Below, piece after piece: positions 8,469 to 17,642 of a stretch of 64,000 nt of DNA. The DNA comes from Psychrobacillus sp044762655 (GTDB lineage Bacteria; Bacillota; Bacilli; Bacillales_A; Planococcaceae), in the NCBI RefSeq assembly GCF_044762655.1, contig NZ_JBIWER010000002.1, positions 744,001-808,000 of the forward strand. The letters run 5' to 3'. The notes beneath the pieces were generated by a model, which saw nothing but the letters and a program-made list of their open reading frames with translations, was not told the DNA's origin and made no database searches. Each line of letters opens with the position of its first letter. Position 1 is the first letter of the stretch. A program made the translations under genes and the position numbers.

Positions 8469-10214
8469 TTAATGTGTGTATTCGATAATTCCAAATCCGT
8501 CTGCTCCGATGCTAACTTGATTGTCTTCGATTATCGTATCTGAACTATAGAGTAAGTTATATTTTTTGCTTTTTTCAAGTGTAAATTTTTGTTCACTAGA
8601 ACTTGGATTAAGTAAGACTAAAATAGATTTATTATCGTTATATTTTTTATATCCAAATATACCATTAATATCAGTAGGGTGCAGGAATGTTACAGAGCCT
8701 TCATTAGCTAGTAGTTTTTCTTTTTTTCTAAGTGCATTTAAAGTTCGGATATGGCTTTTTAGCTCAACCTGATGATTTTCTTCGTTCCAGTCCATGCATT
8801 TTCTACAGCCTGGATCTTGACCACCTGTGAGACCAATTTCGTCCCCATAATAAATACAAGGAGTGCCCATAAAGGTTAGTAGAATAGTAAATACTTGCTT
8901 CGTTTTATTAATATTATCCTCGCATTCAGTAAGAATTCTAGCTGTATCATGACTACCAACCAGATTAAACGTATAATTAGACACAGTTTTTGGATAATTG
9001 TAGTATACCTTACTCATATTCTCCACAAATTGTTTCGAATTAATGCTATTCTTTGCTAGGAGATTCAATACGTTCGTTTTAAAGGGATAATTCATTACAG
9101 CGTCAAATTGATCGCCTCTAAGCCACGGCATGGAATCATGCCAAATTTCCCCAAGGATATAAACATCCGGCTTTGCTTCTTTCACGACTTTTCTAAACTC
9201 ACGCCAGAATGAATGATCTACCTCATTTGCAACATCCAGTCTCCATCCATCAATATCAAATTTATTAATCCAATAGGTACCTACATCAAGTAGATATTTT
9301 TTCACCTCAGGATTAGAAGTATTCAATTTAGGCATAGATTCAACAAACCCAAAAGTCTCATAATTAGGCTTCTCTCCTCCAACAATCGGAAAGCTGTGGA
9401 TATGGAACCAATCCTTATAAGGTGAGTTTTCTCCATTAACTAATACATCTTGAAAAGGAGGGAAGTAGTAACCGCTATGATTAAATACAGCATCCAACAT
9501 TACTTTAATACCTCGTTTATGACATTGGGCAATTAGTTCCTTTAATGCATCTGCATCGCCAAACTGAGGGTCCAATTCCATATATTCAATCGTATCGTAT
9601 TTATGGTTCGAGTATGCTTTAAAAACTGGAGTAAAATAGATCCCATTTACTCCGATGTCTGTTAAGTGGTCTAAGTGCTGTGTAACACCTGCGAAATCAC
9701 CACCGAAAAAGTTATTTACTGCTGGAGGTTCGCTTCCCCATGCTTTAACATTATCGGGATTTATAGAAGGATCACCGTTACCAAAACGCTCTGGGAATAT
9801 TTGATACCAAACCGTATCTTTTACCCATTTTGGAGCATGGAACTGTTCATTTTCATGTAAGTAAGGAAAACAAAAGTAATAATCACTATCTACTGGTATA
9901 CTGTCATAAAATCCTTTTTCAGTGTAAATTACTTCTTCGGCTAATGTATTTAACTTAAACCCATATCGTAATCTATTTGTTGCTGCAAAAACTTCTGTTT
10001 CCCAATAGTCATATAAACCATCATTACCAACCAAATTCATGGTAATCTCCGAATACTGCCATTGTCCATTGCTCCAAATATATGGATCACCCATTATTAA
10101 TGAAACTGAATTTACATCATTTTGCTTTGTTTTGATCCGTATTTGAAGCGTTTGATCGTCTAGTAAATAAGCAAAATTATCGGTCGGTCGGTGAAAAATA
10201 GCTGTTTTTTCCAT
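8469..10214 (-). CDS. Cyclomaltodextrinase / neopullulanase / maltogenic amylase (GH13_20)
   Basis: This 581-residue GH13 enzyme has an N-terminal CBM34-like beta domain (about residues 1-120), typical of enzymes hydrolysing cyclodextrins, pullulan and maltodextrins inside the cell. Catalytic residues are D327 (IDGWRLDVAN), E356 (ILGEIWHD) and D423 (GSHDTAR). No signal peptide is seen. AGGAGATGTGTT precedes the ATG. It is transcribed divergently from malE across a 342-bp region with a cre-like site and a LacI-type operator. In this locus it would process maltodextrins delivered by the Mal importer. Distinguishing neopullulanase from maltogenic amylase needs biochemistry. Confidence 0.92.
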   Translation of the reverse strand: MEKTAIFHRPTDNFAYLLDDQTLQIRIKTKQNDVNSVSLIMGDPYIWSNGQWQYSEITMNLVGNDGLYDYWETEVFAATNRLRYGFKLNTLAEEVIYTEKGFYDSIPVDSDYYFCFPYLHENEQFHAPKWVKDTVWYQIFPERFGNGDPSINPDNVKAWGSEPPAVNNFFGGDFAGVTQHLDHLTDIGVNGIYFTPVFKAYSNHKYDTIEYMELDPQFGDADALKELIAQCHKRGIKVMLDAVFNHSGYYFPPFQDVLVNGENSPYKDWFHIHSFPIVGGEKPNYETFGFVESMPKLNTSNPEVKKYLLDVGTYWINKFDIDGWRLDVANEVDHSFWREFRKVVKEAKPDVYILGEIWHDSMPWLRGDQFDAVMNYPFKTNVLNLLAKNSINSKQFVENMSKVYYNYPKTVSNYTFNLVGSHDTARILTECEDNINKTKQVFTILLTFMGTPCIYYGDEIGLTGGQDPGCRKCMDWNEENHQVELKSHIRTLNALRKKEKLLANEGSVTFLHPTDINGIFGYKKYNDNKSILVLLNPSSSEQKFTLEKSKKYNLLYSSDTIIEDNQVSIGADGFGIIEYTH

Positions 10215-10332
10215 AACACATCTCCTAAAATTTATTTGCGTTTATTTTACTAAATACTTGTTAACAACAAATCACATGACAAGGGGAATTTGAGTTACCA
10301 ATGAAATATTATAAAAATTTACAAAAAATAGA

Positions 10333-10360
10333 TTGTTTCCTGCTTAAATAAATGTATAAT
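10333..10360 (+). promoter_or_regulatory. Probable sigma-A promoter of the malE operon
   Basis: TTGTTT at 10333-10338 and TATAAT at 10355-10360 with 16-bp spacing, followed within 15 bases by a cre-like site. The RNA would have a leader of about 190 bases before malE. A second promoter nearer to malE cannot be excluded. Confidence 0.55.
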
Positions 10361-10374
10361 AAAATCATAAGTTG

Positions 10375-10388
10375 TGCAATCGCTTTCA
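10375..10388 (+). promoter_or_regulatory. cre-like site (CcpA) in the mal promoter region
   Basis: TGCAATCGCTTTCA matches the CcpA consensus TGWAANCGNTNWCA at 13 of 14 positions. Its position just downstream of the predicted start point suits repression by road-block in the presence of glucose. A weaker match (12/14), TGATAGCGCTTTCT, lies at 10469-10482. Confidence 0.65.
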
Positions 10389-10491
10389 TAGATTTATAGC
10401 ATTATTATATTCTTCAAATCTTATAGAACCTAATAGAAGATTGATTAGAATATTTTTTAGTGTATTTATGATAGCGCTTTCTTTTAACTTG

Positions 10492-10511
10492 TTGTGCAAA
10501 CGGTTGTCCAA
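10492..10511 (+). promoter_or_regulatory. Probable LacI-family (MalR) operator upstream of malE
   Basis: TTGTGCAAACGGTTGTCCAA is an imperfect dyad, with 7 of 10 positions pairing around AACGGTT, 45 bases before the malE ATG. LacI-family regulators bind such CG-centred dyads. The regulator gene at 17643-18671 closes the same operon. Confidence 0.5.
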
Positions 10512-10556
10512 CTTAGGGGTTTAAAGTGTTCAAACAAAAATATAGGAGGGGTAAAA

Positions 10557-11855
10557 ATGAAAAAGTCTTTAATTTTATTGTTTATGCTTATTATTACGGT
10601 TGCTTTACTTGTTGCATGTGGACCGAAAAGAGAGGAAGTAACTCCAACGAACAACGGTGAAAAAGACACAGACACTGGATCTGAAACTACAGAAGAACCA
10701 GCAAAACCAGAGAAACTGATCGTTTGGGAAGATACTGATAAATCGGTTGCACTTAAACCAGCAATCGAGTCTTTCGAAAAAGAATATGGTATTAAAGTGG
10801 AATTCAAAGAACTAGGTATGGCAGACAAAATGCGTGATCAACTCCGCTTAGATGGCCCATCTGGAACTGGTGCAGATGTAATAACTTTACCTCATGATCA
10901 AATCGGTCAACTTGTTACGGAAGGTTTGATTCAAGAAATCGAAGTTAGTGATGATGTGCTTTCAACTTTCAGTGAATCATCTGTTGGAGCGCAAAAGTAC
11001 GATGGTAAACTTTACGGCTTGCCAAAAGCTACAGAAACACCAGTGTTTATATACAACAAGGCTTTGATGCCTGAAGCACCTGAGACAATGGATGATGTAT
11101 ATGCGTTTTCAAAAGATTTCTCAGATGGTAAAAAGTTTGGGTTCCTAGCATTATGGGATAACTTCTACTTCGCCCATGGTGTTATTGGAGGAATGGGCGG
11201 TTACGTCTTCCAAGAAAATGATGGAGCGCTTGATAGAGATGATATTGGTTTAAACAATGAAGGTGCTATCGCTGGAGCAGAATATATTCAAAAATGGTAT
11301 GCAGAAGGTTTATTCCCTAAAGGAATTATTGGGGAAAGCGGTGGTTCAGCTAAAGATGGTCTATTCAATGAAGGAAAAGTTGCTTCTGTAATGGACGGTC
11401 CTTGGGCGTTCCAAAGTATGAAGGATGCAGGAATCGATATCGGTGTTGCAGCAATGCCAACACTTCCAAATGGCGAGCATATGAAAACGTTTATGGGAGT
11501 TAAAGGATGGCATGTGTCAGCTTTTACAGAACATAAATACTGGTCAACTAAATTAGTGGAATGGTTAACAAATGAAGAAAATGCAAAAATTCGTTTTGAA
11601 TTAACGCAAGAAATTCCACCAGTTACAACATTGATAGAAGATCCAATTATTGCTGATAATGAAGGTGCAAAAGCAGTAGCACTTCAATCTCAATACGCTG
11701 TACCTATGCCTAATATTCCTGAAATGGCTGAAGTATGGGGACCTGCAGCATCTGCACTTCAAACAATTGCTACTGGTAAAGCAGAACCAAAAGCAGCAAT
11801 GGATGATGCAGTGAAAAATATTAAAACAAATATTGAAACCAACCATCCGAATTGA
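10557..11855 (+). CDS. malE: Maltodextrin ABC transporter substrate-binding lipoprotein (MalE/MdxE-like)
   Basis: This 432-residue extracytoplasmic protein of solute-binding family 1 starts with a lipoprotein signal: KKS, a hydrophobic core, and the lipobox LLVAC with Cys at about residue 21. A Thr/Glu-rich linker follows. The ATG at 10557 is chosen over an upstream in-frame start at 10494 because AGGAGGGG precedes it and the signal peptide begins there. It would capture maltodextrins and deliver them to MalF/MalG. No ATPase gene is present in the locus; B. subtilis-type systems use the shared ATPase MsmX encoded elsewhere. Confidence 0.93.
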   Translation: MKKSLILLFMLIITVALLVACGPKREEVTPTNNGEKDTDTGSETTEEPAKPEKLIVWEDTDKSVALKPAIESFEKEYGIKVEFKELGMADKMRDQLRLDGPSGTGADVITLPHDQIGQLVTEGLIQEIEVSDDVLSTFSESSVGAQKYDGKLYGLPKATETPVFIYNKALMPEAPETMDDVYAFSKDFSDGKKFGFLALWDNFYFAHGVIGGMGGYVFQENDGALDRDDIGLNNEGAIAGAEYIQKWYAEGLFPKGIIGESGGSAKDGLFNEGKVASVMDGPWAFQSMKDAGIDIGVAAMPTLPNGEHMKTFMGVKGWHVSAFTEHKYWSTKLVEWLTNEENAKIRFELTQEIPPVTTLIEDPIIADNEGAKAVALQSQYAVPMPNIPEMAEVWGPAASALQTIATGKAEPKAAMDDAVKNIKTNIETNHPN

Positions 11856-11857
11856 TA

Positions 11858-12035
11858 AGAAAAGCGCAAGCGCATGATCTTCGGAAATAGTCTAAGGTCG
11901 CGACATCGTGGGACACCGATAAGCGCTGGAAGGATTTAATGTAAAGGCGTTCTAAGCCTTCGCAAAATCCCGAAGCGACTCGAGGGGCTAGGCGCTGGAA
12001 CTAGACAGACACCGAGTAATAAGCTGAAACTTTCT
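11858..12035. repeat. Interspersed-repeat-like sequence between malE and malF
   Basis: The 325-bp gap between malE and malF holds a GC-richer segment beginning AAAAGCGCAAGCGC and containing two related blocks, AAGCGCTGGAAGG and TAGGCGCTGGAACTAGACAG, plus the hairpin AAGGC-GTTCTAA-GCCTT. Sequences of this style recur between genes in many Bacillus-group genomes, as I recall. It is probably inserted within the operon and may affect the malE:malF ratio. The malF ribosome site GAAGGAGGGG follows at about 12165. Confidence 0.5.
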
Positions 12036-12180
12036 TATTCTCTAACAAGGCAAAGGCATGTTTCCTTTTAGGGAGCATGGCTTTGCTTCTATATTAGAAT
12101 GTACATCGTTTACTTCATGTAATTTTGCAAGAAAATATGAGAGTATTCTCCTTTCATAGGAAAGAAGGAGGGGACATTTA

Positions 12181-13461
12181 ATGAATAGTAATGTCACAAC
12201 CAAACATAGAAAAAATGCTGGGTTATTATCTATCATCCCAGGCTTTGGACAATTTTATAATAAACAGTTTGTAAAAGGAATCATTTTCTTAGTATTAACA
12301 ATCGCATTTTTTAGTAGCTTCTCTCAAACGCTAAACTGGGGATTTTGGGGCCTGATCACACTTGGAGAAATTCCAATTCTTGATCATTCCATATTCTTAT
12401 TAATCGATGGCATTATTGCATTGTTGGTAGCTATCATCGGTCTTGGAATTTATGCATTCAATATTTATGATGCTTATAACAATGGAAAAAAACGCGATGA
12501 AGGATTCCTATTAAATAGTGTGAGGGAGCAGTATCATAATCTGTTGGATAACGGTTTTCCTTATCTATTGATTTCCCCTGGATTTTTATTATTAATCTTC
12601 GTAGTTATATTCCCAATTATCTTTGTAATCCTTCTATCATTTACAAACTATGATTTATATCATTCGCCACCTGCAAAACTGGTAGATTGGGTAGGAATTC
12701 AAAACTATATTGATATATTCAAATTAGATCTTTGGAGATCAACATTCTTTGGTGTGCTTGGTTGGACAATTGTTTGGACTTTTGGAGCAACAACATTACA
12801 GGTTGCAATAGGAGTCTTTCTGGCAGTTGTCATCAATCAAAAAGATTTAAAAGGGAAAGCATTTTTCCGTACTATATTGATCTTACCGTGGGCAGTACCC
12901 GCATTTGTATCGATTCTTATATTTTCGGGTATGTTCAATGAATCATTTGGTGTCGTTAATACGCAAATACTGAGTATGCTAGGCATCGATGCTATTCCTT
13001 GGATGACGGAGGAAGTATGGACTCGATTGGCACTGATCTTAATACAATCATGGCTAGGCTTCCCATTTATATTCGCGATGACAACTGGAGTGCTCCAATC
13101 TATTCCTGAGGAATTATACGAGGCTGCGAACGTTGATGGTGCCTCTCTGTTCCAGAAATTTCGTGGTATCACTCTACCAATGGTGCTATATGCAACAGCT
13201 CCTATTCTCATTACGCAATATACATTTAACTTCAATAATTTCAATGTTATCTTCCTGTTCAACGGTGGAGGTCCCGCGATACCAGGACAAAATGCTGGAG
13301 GAACGGATATCTTAATTTCTTGGATTTATCAATTGACGATGACGTCGGGACAATATGGAAAAGCTGCAGCAATTACAATGCTTCTATCACTTATCGTAGT
13401 AGCGGTAGCGTTATGGCAATTCAAACGAACCAATTCATTCAAAGAGGAGGATATGATGTAA
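12181..13461 (+). CDS. malF: Maltodextrin ABC transporter permease MalF
   Basis: This 426-residue permease has eight or so membrane segments. The N-terminal extension, with a TM2-like segment (AGLLSIIPGFGQFYNKQ), precedes the MetI-like core. The EAA loop is at about EELYEAANVDGASLFQKFRG, which contacts the ATPase. GAAGGAGGGG precedes the ATG. Its TAA overlaps the malG ATG by one base (TAATG), showing translational coupling. It forms the membrane channel with MalG. Confidence 0.93.
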   Translation: MNSNVTTKHRKNAGLLSIIPGFGQFYNKQFVKGIIFLVLTIAFFSSFSQTLNWGFWGLITLGEIPILDHSIFLLIDGIIALLVAIIGLGIYAFNIYDAYNNGKKRDEGFLLNSVREQYHNLLDNGFPYLLISPGFLLLIFVVIFPIIFVILLSFTNYDLYHSPPAKLVDWVGIQNYIDIFKLDLWRSTFFGVLGWTIVWTFGATTLQVAIGVFLAVVINQKDLKGKAFFRTILILPWAVPAFVSILIFSGMFNESFGVVNTQILSMLGIDAIPWMTEEVWTRLALILIQSWLGFPFIFAMTTGVLQSIPEELYEAANVDGASLFQKFRGITLPMVLYATAPILITQYTFNFNNFNVIFLFNGGGPAIPGQNAGGTDILISWIYQLTMTSGQYGKAAAITMLLSLIVVAVALWQFKRTNSFKEEDMM

Positions 13462-14303
13462 TGACTAATAAGACTGAAAGAATAATCAGACTGTCAGTTT
13501 CTTATCTTATTCTTCTAATTGCGGTGATCATAGTTATTTACCCGTTGCTATGGGTAATAGGTTCTTCATTAAACCCTGGGCAAAGTTTATCAGGTTCTAC
13601 GATGTTTCCGGAAAATCCTACATTTAAACACTATATGGGCCTATTTGATACCGAAAAATCAAATTACGTTTTATGGTACTTAAATTCGATGAAAATTAGT
13701 TTAATAACGATGGTATTTGCGGTAATAAGTGTTGCGTTTACTGGTTATGCTTTCTCCCGCTACCGATTTATCGGAAGAAAAAATGGACTTCTTACCTTTT
13801 TAGTCCTTCAAATGATTCCAAACTTCGCTGCGCTAATTGCGATCTTTGTACTTGCTAATAGAACAGGTTTGTTAGATACGCATGCTGGGCTAATCCTTAT
13901 TTATGTGGGTGGACAAATACCAATGAATACTTGGCTGATGAAAGGATATTTGGATACAATTCCAAAAGAACTGGATGAATCTGCGCGTATGGACGGTGCA
14001 GGTCATTTGCGAATTTTTTGGCAAATCATTATGCCATTATCTAAGCCAATCATCGCGGTAGTTGCACTGTTCTCGTTTATAGCTCCATTCGGTGATTTCA
14101 TACTTGCGCGTATTATGCTACGCAGCGAAGAAAAATTCACAATGGGTGTCGGTCTATACGAATTAGTTTCTAAACAATTCGGGAATGAATTTACCACTTT
14201 TGCTGCGGGGTCCGTTTTGATAGCTATTCCGATTACAATACTTTTCCTTTCATTCCAAAAGTATTTTATCTCTGGCTTAACTGCTGGAGGTACGAAAGGT
14301 TAA
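13461..14303 (+). CDS. malG: Maltodextrin ABC transporter permease MalG
   Basis: This 280-residue permease has six membrane segments and the EAA loop PKELDESARMDGAGHLRIFW. The ATG at 13461 is chosen because AGAGGAGG lies just upstream and the homologous N terminus starts here; an earlier in-frame start lies within malF. It overlaps the malF stop codon and the alpha-amylase gene follows after 28 bases. Confidence 0.94.
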   Translation: MTNKTERIIRLSVSYLILLIAVIIVIYPLLWVIGSSLNPGQSLSGSTMFPENPTFKHYMGLFDTEKSNYVLWYLNSMKISLITMVFAVISVAFTGYAFSRYRFIGRKNGLLTFLVLQMIPNFAALIAIFVLANRTGLLDTHAGLILIYVGGQIPMNTWLMKGYLDTIPKELDESARMDGAGHLRIFWQIIMPLSKPIIAVVALFSFIAPFGDFILARIMLRSEEKFTMGVGLYELVSKQFGNEFTTFAAGSVLIAIPITILFLSFQKYFISGLTAGGTKG

Positions 14304-14331
14304 ATACCTTAATGAAAAGAAGTGATAAAGT

Positions 14332-15876
14332 ATGAAAAAGAGTATTATTTTAAGCCTTTTCCTTTTACTCGTATTGACCACTATTAGTCCACAAACATTT
14401 TTCGCAAGTGTAGATCGAAAGCTGCAGGATGAGGTTATTTACATGATTATGGTGGACCGATTTAACAACGGTGATAAGAGTAATGACAAAGATGCTAATA
14501 TCAACGATCCACTTGCGTATCATGGTGGAGACTTTAAAGGTATTACCGAAAAGCTAGATTATATGAAAGAAATGGGTTTTACAGCAATTTGGTTGACTCC
14601 CATTTTTGAGAATATGGATAAAGGGTACCATGGCTACTGGATAAAGGATTTTTATAAAACAAATGAGCATTTTGGTTCGATGGAAGACTTTAAAACACTT
14701 GTAGATGAAGCGCACAAAAGGGATATAAAAGTCATTCTGGATTTTGTCGTTAACCATGTTGGACCCAACCACGAGTGGTTAAATGACCCTTCTAAAAAAG
14801 ACTGGTTTCATGAAAACAAGACCATTTCCAATTGGAATGACCAACAAGAAGTGGAAACAGGTTGGTTATATGATTTACCCGACTTAAACCAGGATAATCC
14901 AGCGGTTAGTAAGTATCTTTTAGATGCTGCCAAATGGTGGATTCAGGAAACAGATATCGATGGTTACAGACTGGACACAGTTAAACATGTTCCAAAGGAT
15001 TTTTGGACCGAATTCTCAGCAGAAGTGAAATCAGTGAAAAAATCCTTCTTTTTAATAGGCGAGGTCTGGCATGATAACCCCAATGTCATCGTTAGCTATC
15101 AGGATACTGGTATCGATGGCTTTATGGACTTTTCCCAAAATGATGCTCTACAAACTGCTTTTGAAAAATCAAATCAATCACTGGGTTGGTTATTTTCAAA
15201 TAATGATCGAAATAATAAACTTTTTAAGCGTCCGGAACTGCTTGGGCAATTTATCGACAATCATGATATGCAACGGTTCACTAATTTAGCTATTCAAAAC
15301 AATCAGGATCCAGTAGCAAGGTTAAAGCTAGGCTTATCTTATTTGTTTACTGCTCCAGGCATACCAATCATCTACTATGGCACTGAAATCGCATTAGACG
15401 GAGGAAATGATCCAGATAATCGCCGTATGATGAATTTTGAGGCAGATGATGAGTTGATTGAGTATATTAAGCAACTTGGTGCAATAAGGCAGCAACAACT
15501 ACCGCTTACTAGAGGAGAAATGGAGCTTCTAGTTGATGACGCAGGATTGACTGTCTTTAAGAGAACCTATGATGATGAAACAATAATAGTAGCAATTAAC
15601 AATACTTCTGAAGAACAAAGCGTAGTGCTAGAAGAGATAGAAAAAGTGAATGAATTGCAAGGTTTATTAGCTGGGGAACTAGTTAGGTTAGATGAAGATG
15701 GGTATACGATTCAACTGGAAAGTGGCCAGTCCGAAATATATAAGCAAGTAAAAAACCAGGTAGATAATCGGTTACCATTAACTGTTTTGATAGGCAGTAT
15801 TATTTTATTATTAGTAATCCTGTTAATTTGGTTCCAAAGGTCAAAACAAAAAAAATCGAAAAAATTATCTATTTAA
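14332..15876 (+). CDS. Secreted, membrane-anchored alpha-amylase (GH13)
   Basis: This 514-residue protein has an N-terminal signal peptide (about residues 1-26, KKS, hydrophobic core, FFASVD) and a C-terminal hydrophobic segment (about 485-503) followed by a Lys-rich tail (RSKQKKSKK). This topology would anchor a catalytic domain on the outer face of the membrane. The (beta/alpha)8 residues are D215 (IDGYRLDT), E244 (LIGEVWHD) and D312 (IDNHDMQR). It would cut starch or long maltodextrins at the surface next to MalE. GAAGTGATAAAGT precedes the ATG, with only weak Shine-Dalgarno character, so coupling to malG is possible. Confidence 0.9.
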   Translation: MKKSIILSLFLLLVLTTISPQTFFASVDRKLQDEVIYMIMVDRFNNGDKSNDKDANINDPLAYHGGDFKGITEKLDYMKEMGFTAIWLTPIFENMDKGYHGYWIKDFYKTNEHFGSMEDFKTLVDEAHKRDIKVILDFVVNHVGPNHEWLNDPSKKDWFHENKTISNWNDQQEVETGWLYDLPDLNQDNPAVSKYLLDAAKWWIQETDIDGYRLDTVKHVPKDFWTEFSAEVKSVKKSFFLIGEVWHDNPNVIVSYQDTGIDGFMDFSQNDALQTAFEKSNQSLGWLFSNNDRNNKLFKRPELLGQFIDNHDMQRFTNLAIQNNQDPVARLKLGLSYLFTAPGIPIIYYGTEIALDGGNDPDNRRMMNFEADDELIEYIKQLGAIRQQQLPLTRGEMELLVDDAGLTVFKRTYDDETIIVAINNTSEEQSVVLEEIEKVNELQGLLAGELVRLDEDGYTIQLESGQSEIYKQVKNQVDNRLPLTVLIGSIILLLVILLIWFQRSKQKKSKKLSI

Positions 15877-15944
15877 GTGTGTTCCAATTTAACGGTTGTC
15901 GAAACATACGAAAGAATGAGCAGCACGAAAGGGAGACTCCAATC

Positions 15945-17609
15945 ATGAAAGAAAAATGGTGGAAAGAAGCTGTCAGTTATCAAGTGTATCCAAGAAGTTT
16001 CAAGGATAGCAACGGGGACGGAATCGGTGATTTACGAGGAATTATTACGAAATTAGATTATTTGAAGGACTTGGGTGTTGATGTTGTTTGGGTAAGTCCT
16101 TTTTATAAATCTCCTAATGCTGATAATGGTTATGATATTAGTGATTATCAGGGCATCTCAGACGAGTTCGGGAACATGGACGATTTTGATGAATTATTAG
16201 AAGGAATTCATGCTAGAGGCATGAAACTGATTCTTGATCTAGTTATAAATCATACAAGCGATGAGCATCCTTGGTTTATTGAATCACGTTCTTCTAAAGA
16301 AAATCCGAAAAGGGATTGGTATATTTGGAAAGATGGGAAGGCTGGTCAAGAGCCGAATAACTGGGAAAGTATTTTCTCTGGAAGCGCGTGGGAGTTAGAT
16401 GAGCAAACGGAGCAATATTATTTGCATTTATTTGCAACGAAGCAGCCTGACTTGAATTGGGAAAATACAGATGTGCGTTATGAGCTTTTCAAAATGGTCA
16501 ATTGGTGGCTCGATAAAGGTATCGACGGTTTCCGTGTAGACGCAATTAGTCATATTAAAAAGCGTGATGGGTTCCCTGATATGCCAAATCCAAAAGGGGA
16601 ACAATACGTTTCTTCCTTTGACATGCATACGAACCAAACAGGCATACAGGAGTATTTAAAAGAGCTGAAGGAACAAACTTTTGCTAAATACGATATTATG
16701 ACAGTTGGAGAGGCAAATGGTGTAGGGATTGATGAAGCAGATGAGTGGGTCGGAGAAGAGAATGGAAAGTTCAATATGATTTTTCAGTTTGAACATCTCG
16801 GACTTTGGAACAAAGCGATAAATAACTCAGTTGATGTTATTGCTTTGAAACATGTGCTTACTAAATGGCAAAAAGGACTGCATAATAAAGGGTGGAATGC
16901 TCTATTCCTTGAAAACCACGATCAGACTCGCAGTGTTTCAAGCTGGGGAAATGACAAGGAATATTGGAATGATAGTGCTAAAATGCTAGCAGCTTGTTAT
17001 TTCCTAATGCAAGGAACCCCATTTATTTATCAAGGTCAGGAAATTGGAATGACGAATGTACAGTTTCCTTCTATTCACGATTACGATGATATAGGCATGA
17101 AGAATTTTTATGATTTAGAAATAGCAAAAGGTCGACCTCATGAAGAAGTTATGCAAGTAATTTGGAGCAATGGCCGAGATAATTCTAGAACTCCTATGCA
17201 ATGGGATAGTTCAGTAAATAGTGGATTTTCCGAAGGGGAACCATGGATGAAGGTCAATCCAAATTATAAGTCCATTAATGTGGCTAATCAACTAAACGAT
17301 GAGAATTCTATTTATCATTTCTATAAAAAGATGATTCACCTTAGAAAAGAAAACCCCGTTTTTGTGTATGGAGAATATAATGTATTACAGGAAGACCATC
17401 CAGATGTGTATATTTATACGCGTGAAATCGATGATCAGTTTGCGATTATTTTGTGTAACTTTAGGCAGCATAATGCGGAAATATCATTAAAATATCTCCC
17501 ACAGCGTAATACAGAACTACTATTAAATAATTATAGAGATGCACCGGAGCAGCTATCAGAAAATATTACGTTAAATCCTTATGAAGTAAGAGTATATTTA
17601 TATAAGTGA
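15945..17609 (+). CDS. malL: Oligo-1,6-glucosidase / alpha-glucosidase (GH13, MalL type)
   Basis: This 554-residue cytoplasmic GH13 enzyme starts at the ATG at 15945, because GAAAGGGAGA precedes it and the family N terminus WWKEAVSYQVYPRSF begins there; the longer frame from 15828 overlaps the amylase gene. Catalytic residues are D199 (IDGFRVDA), E256 (TVGEANG) and D326 (ENHDQTR). It would release glucose from isomaltose, panose or short maltodextrins after import. It is the fifth gene of the mal operon and the regulator gene follows after 33 bases. Confidence 0.92.
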   Translation: MKEKWWKEAVSYQVYPRSFKDSNGDGIGDLRGIITKLDYLKDLGVDVVWVSPFYKSPNADNGYDISDYQGISDEFGNMDDFDELLEGIHARGMKLILDLVINHTSDEHPWFIESRSSKENPKRDWYIWKDGKAGQEPNNWESIFSGSAWELDEQTEQYYLHLFATKQPDLNWENTDVRYELFKMVNWWLDKGIDGFRVDAISHIKKRDGFPDMPNPKGEQYVSSFDMHTNQTGIQEYLKELKEQTFAKYDIMTVGEANGVGIDEADEWVGEENGKFNMIFQFEHLGLWNKAINNSVDVIALKHVLTKWQKGLHNKGWNALFLENHDQTRSVSSWGNDKEYWNDSAKMLAACYFLMQGTPFIYQGQEIGMTNVQFPSIHDYDDIGMKNFYDLEIAKGRPHEEVMQVIWSNGRDNSRTPMQWDSSVNSGFSEGEPWMKVNPNYKSINVANQLNDENSIYHFYKKMIHLRKENPVFVYGEYNVLQEDHPDVYIYTREIDDQFAIILCNFRQHNAEISLKYLPQRNTELLLNNYRDAPEQLSENITLNPYEVRVYLYK

Positions 17610-17642
17610 ATTATTATGGAGCAAGAGAGTGAGGAAATTTGA

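Noticed and set aside
15828..15944. N-terminal extension of the oligo-1,6-glucosidase
   Set aside because: The extension overlaps the amylase gene, lacks a ribosome site and is not part of the GH13 family N terminus.
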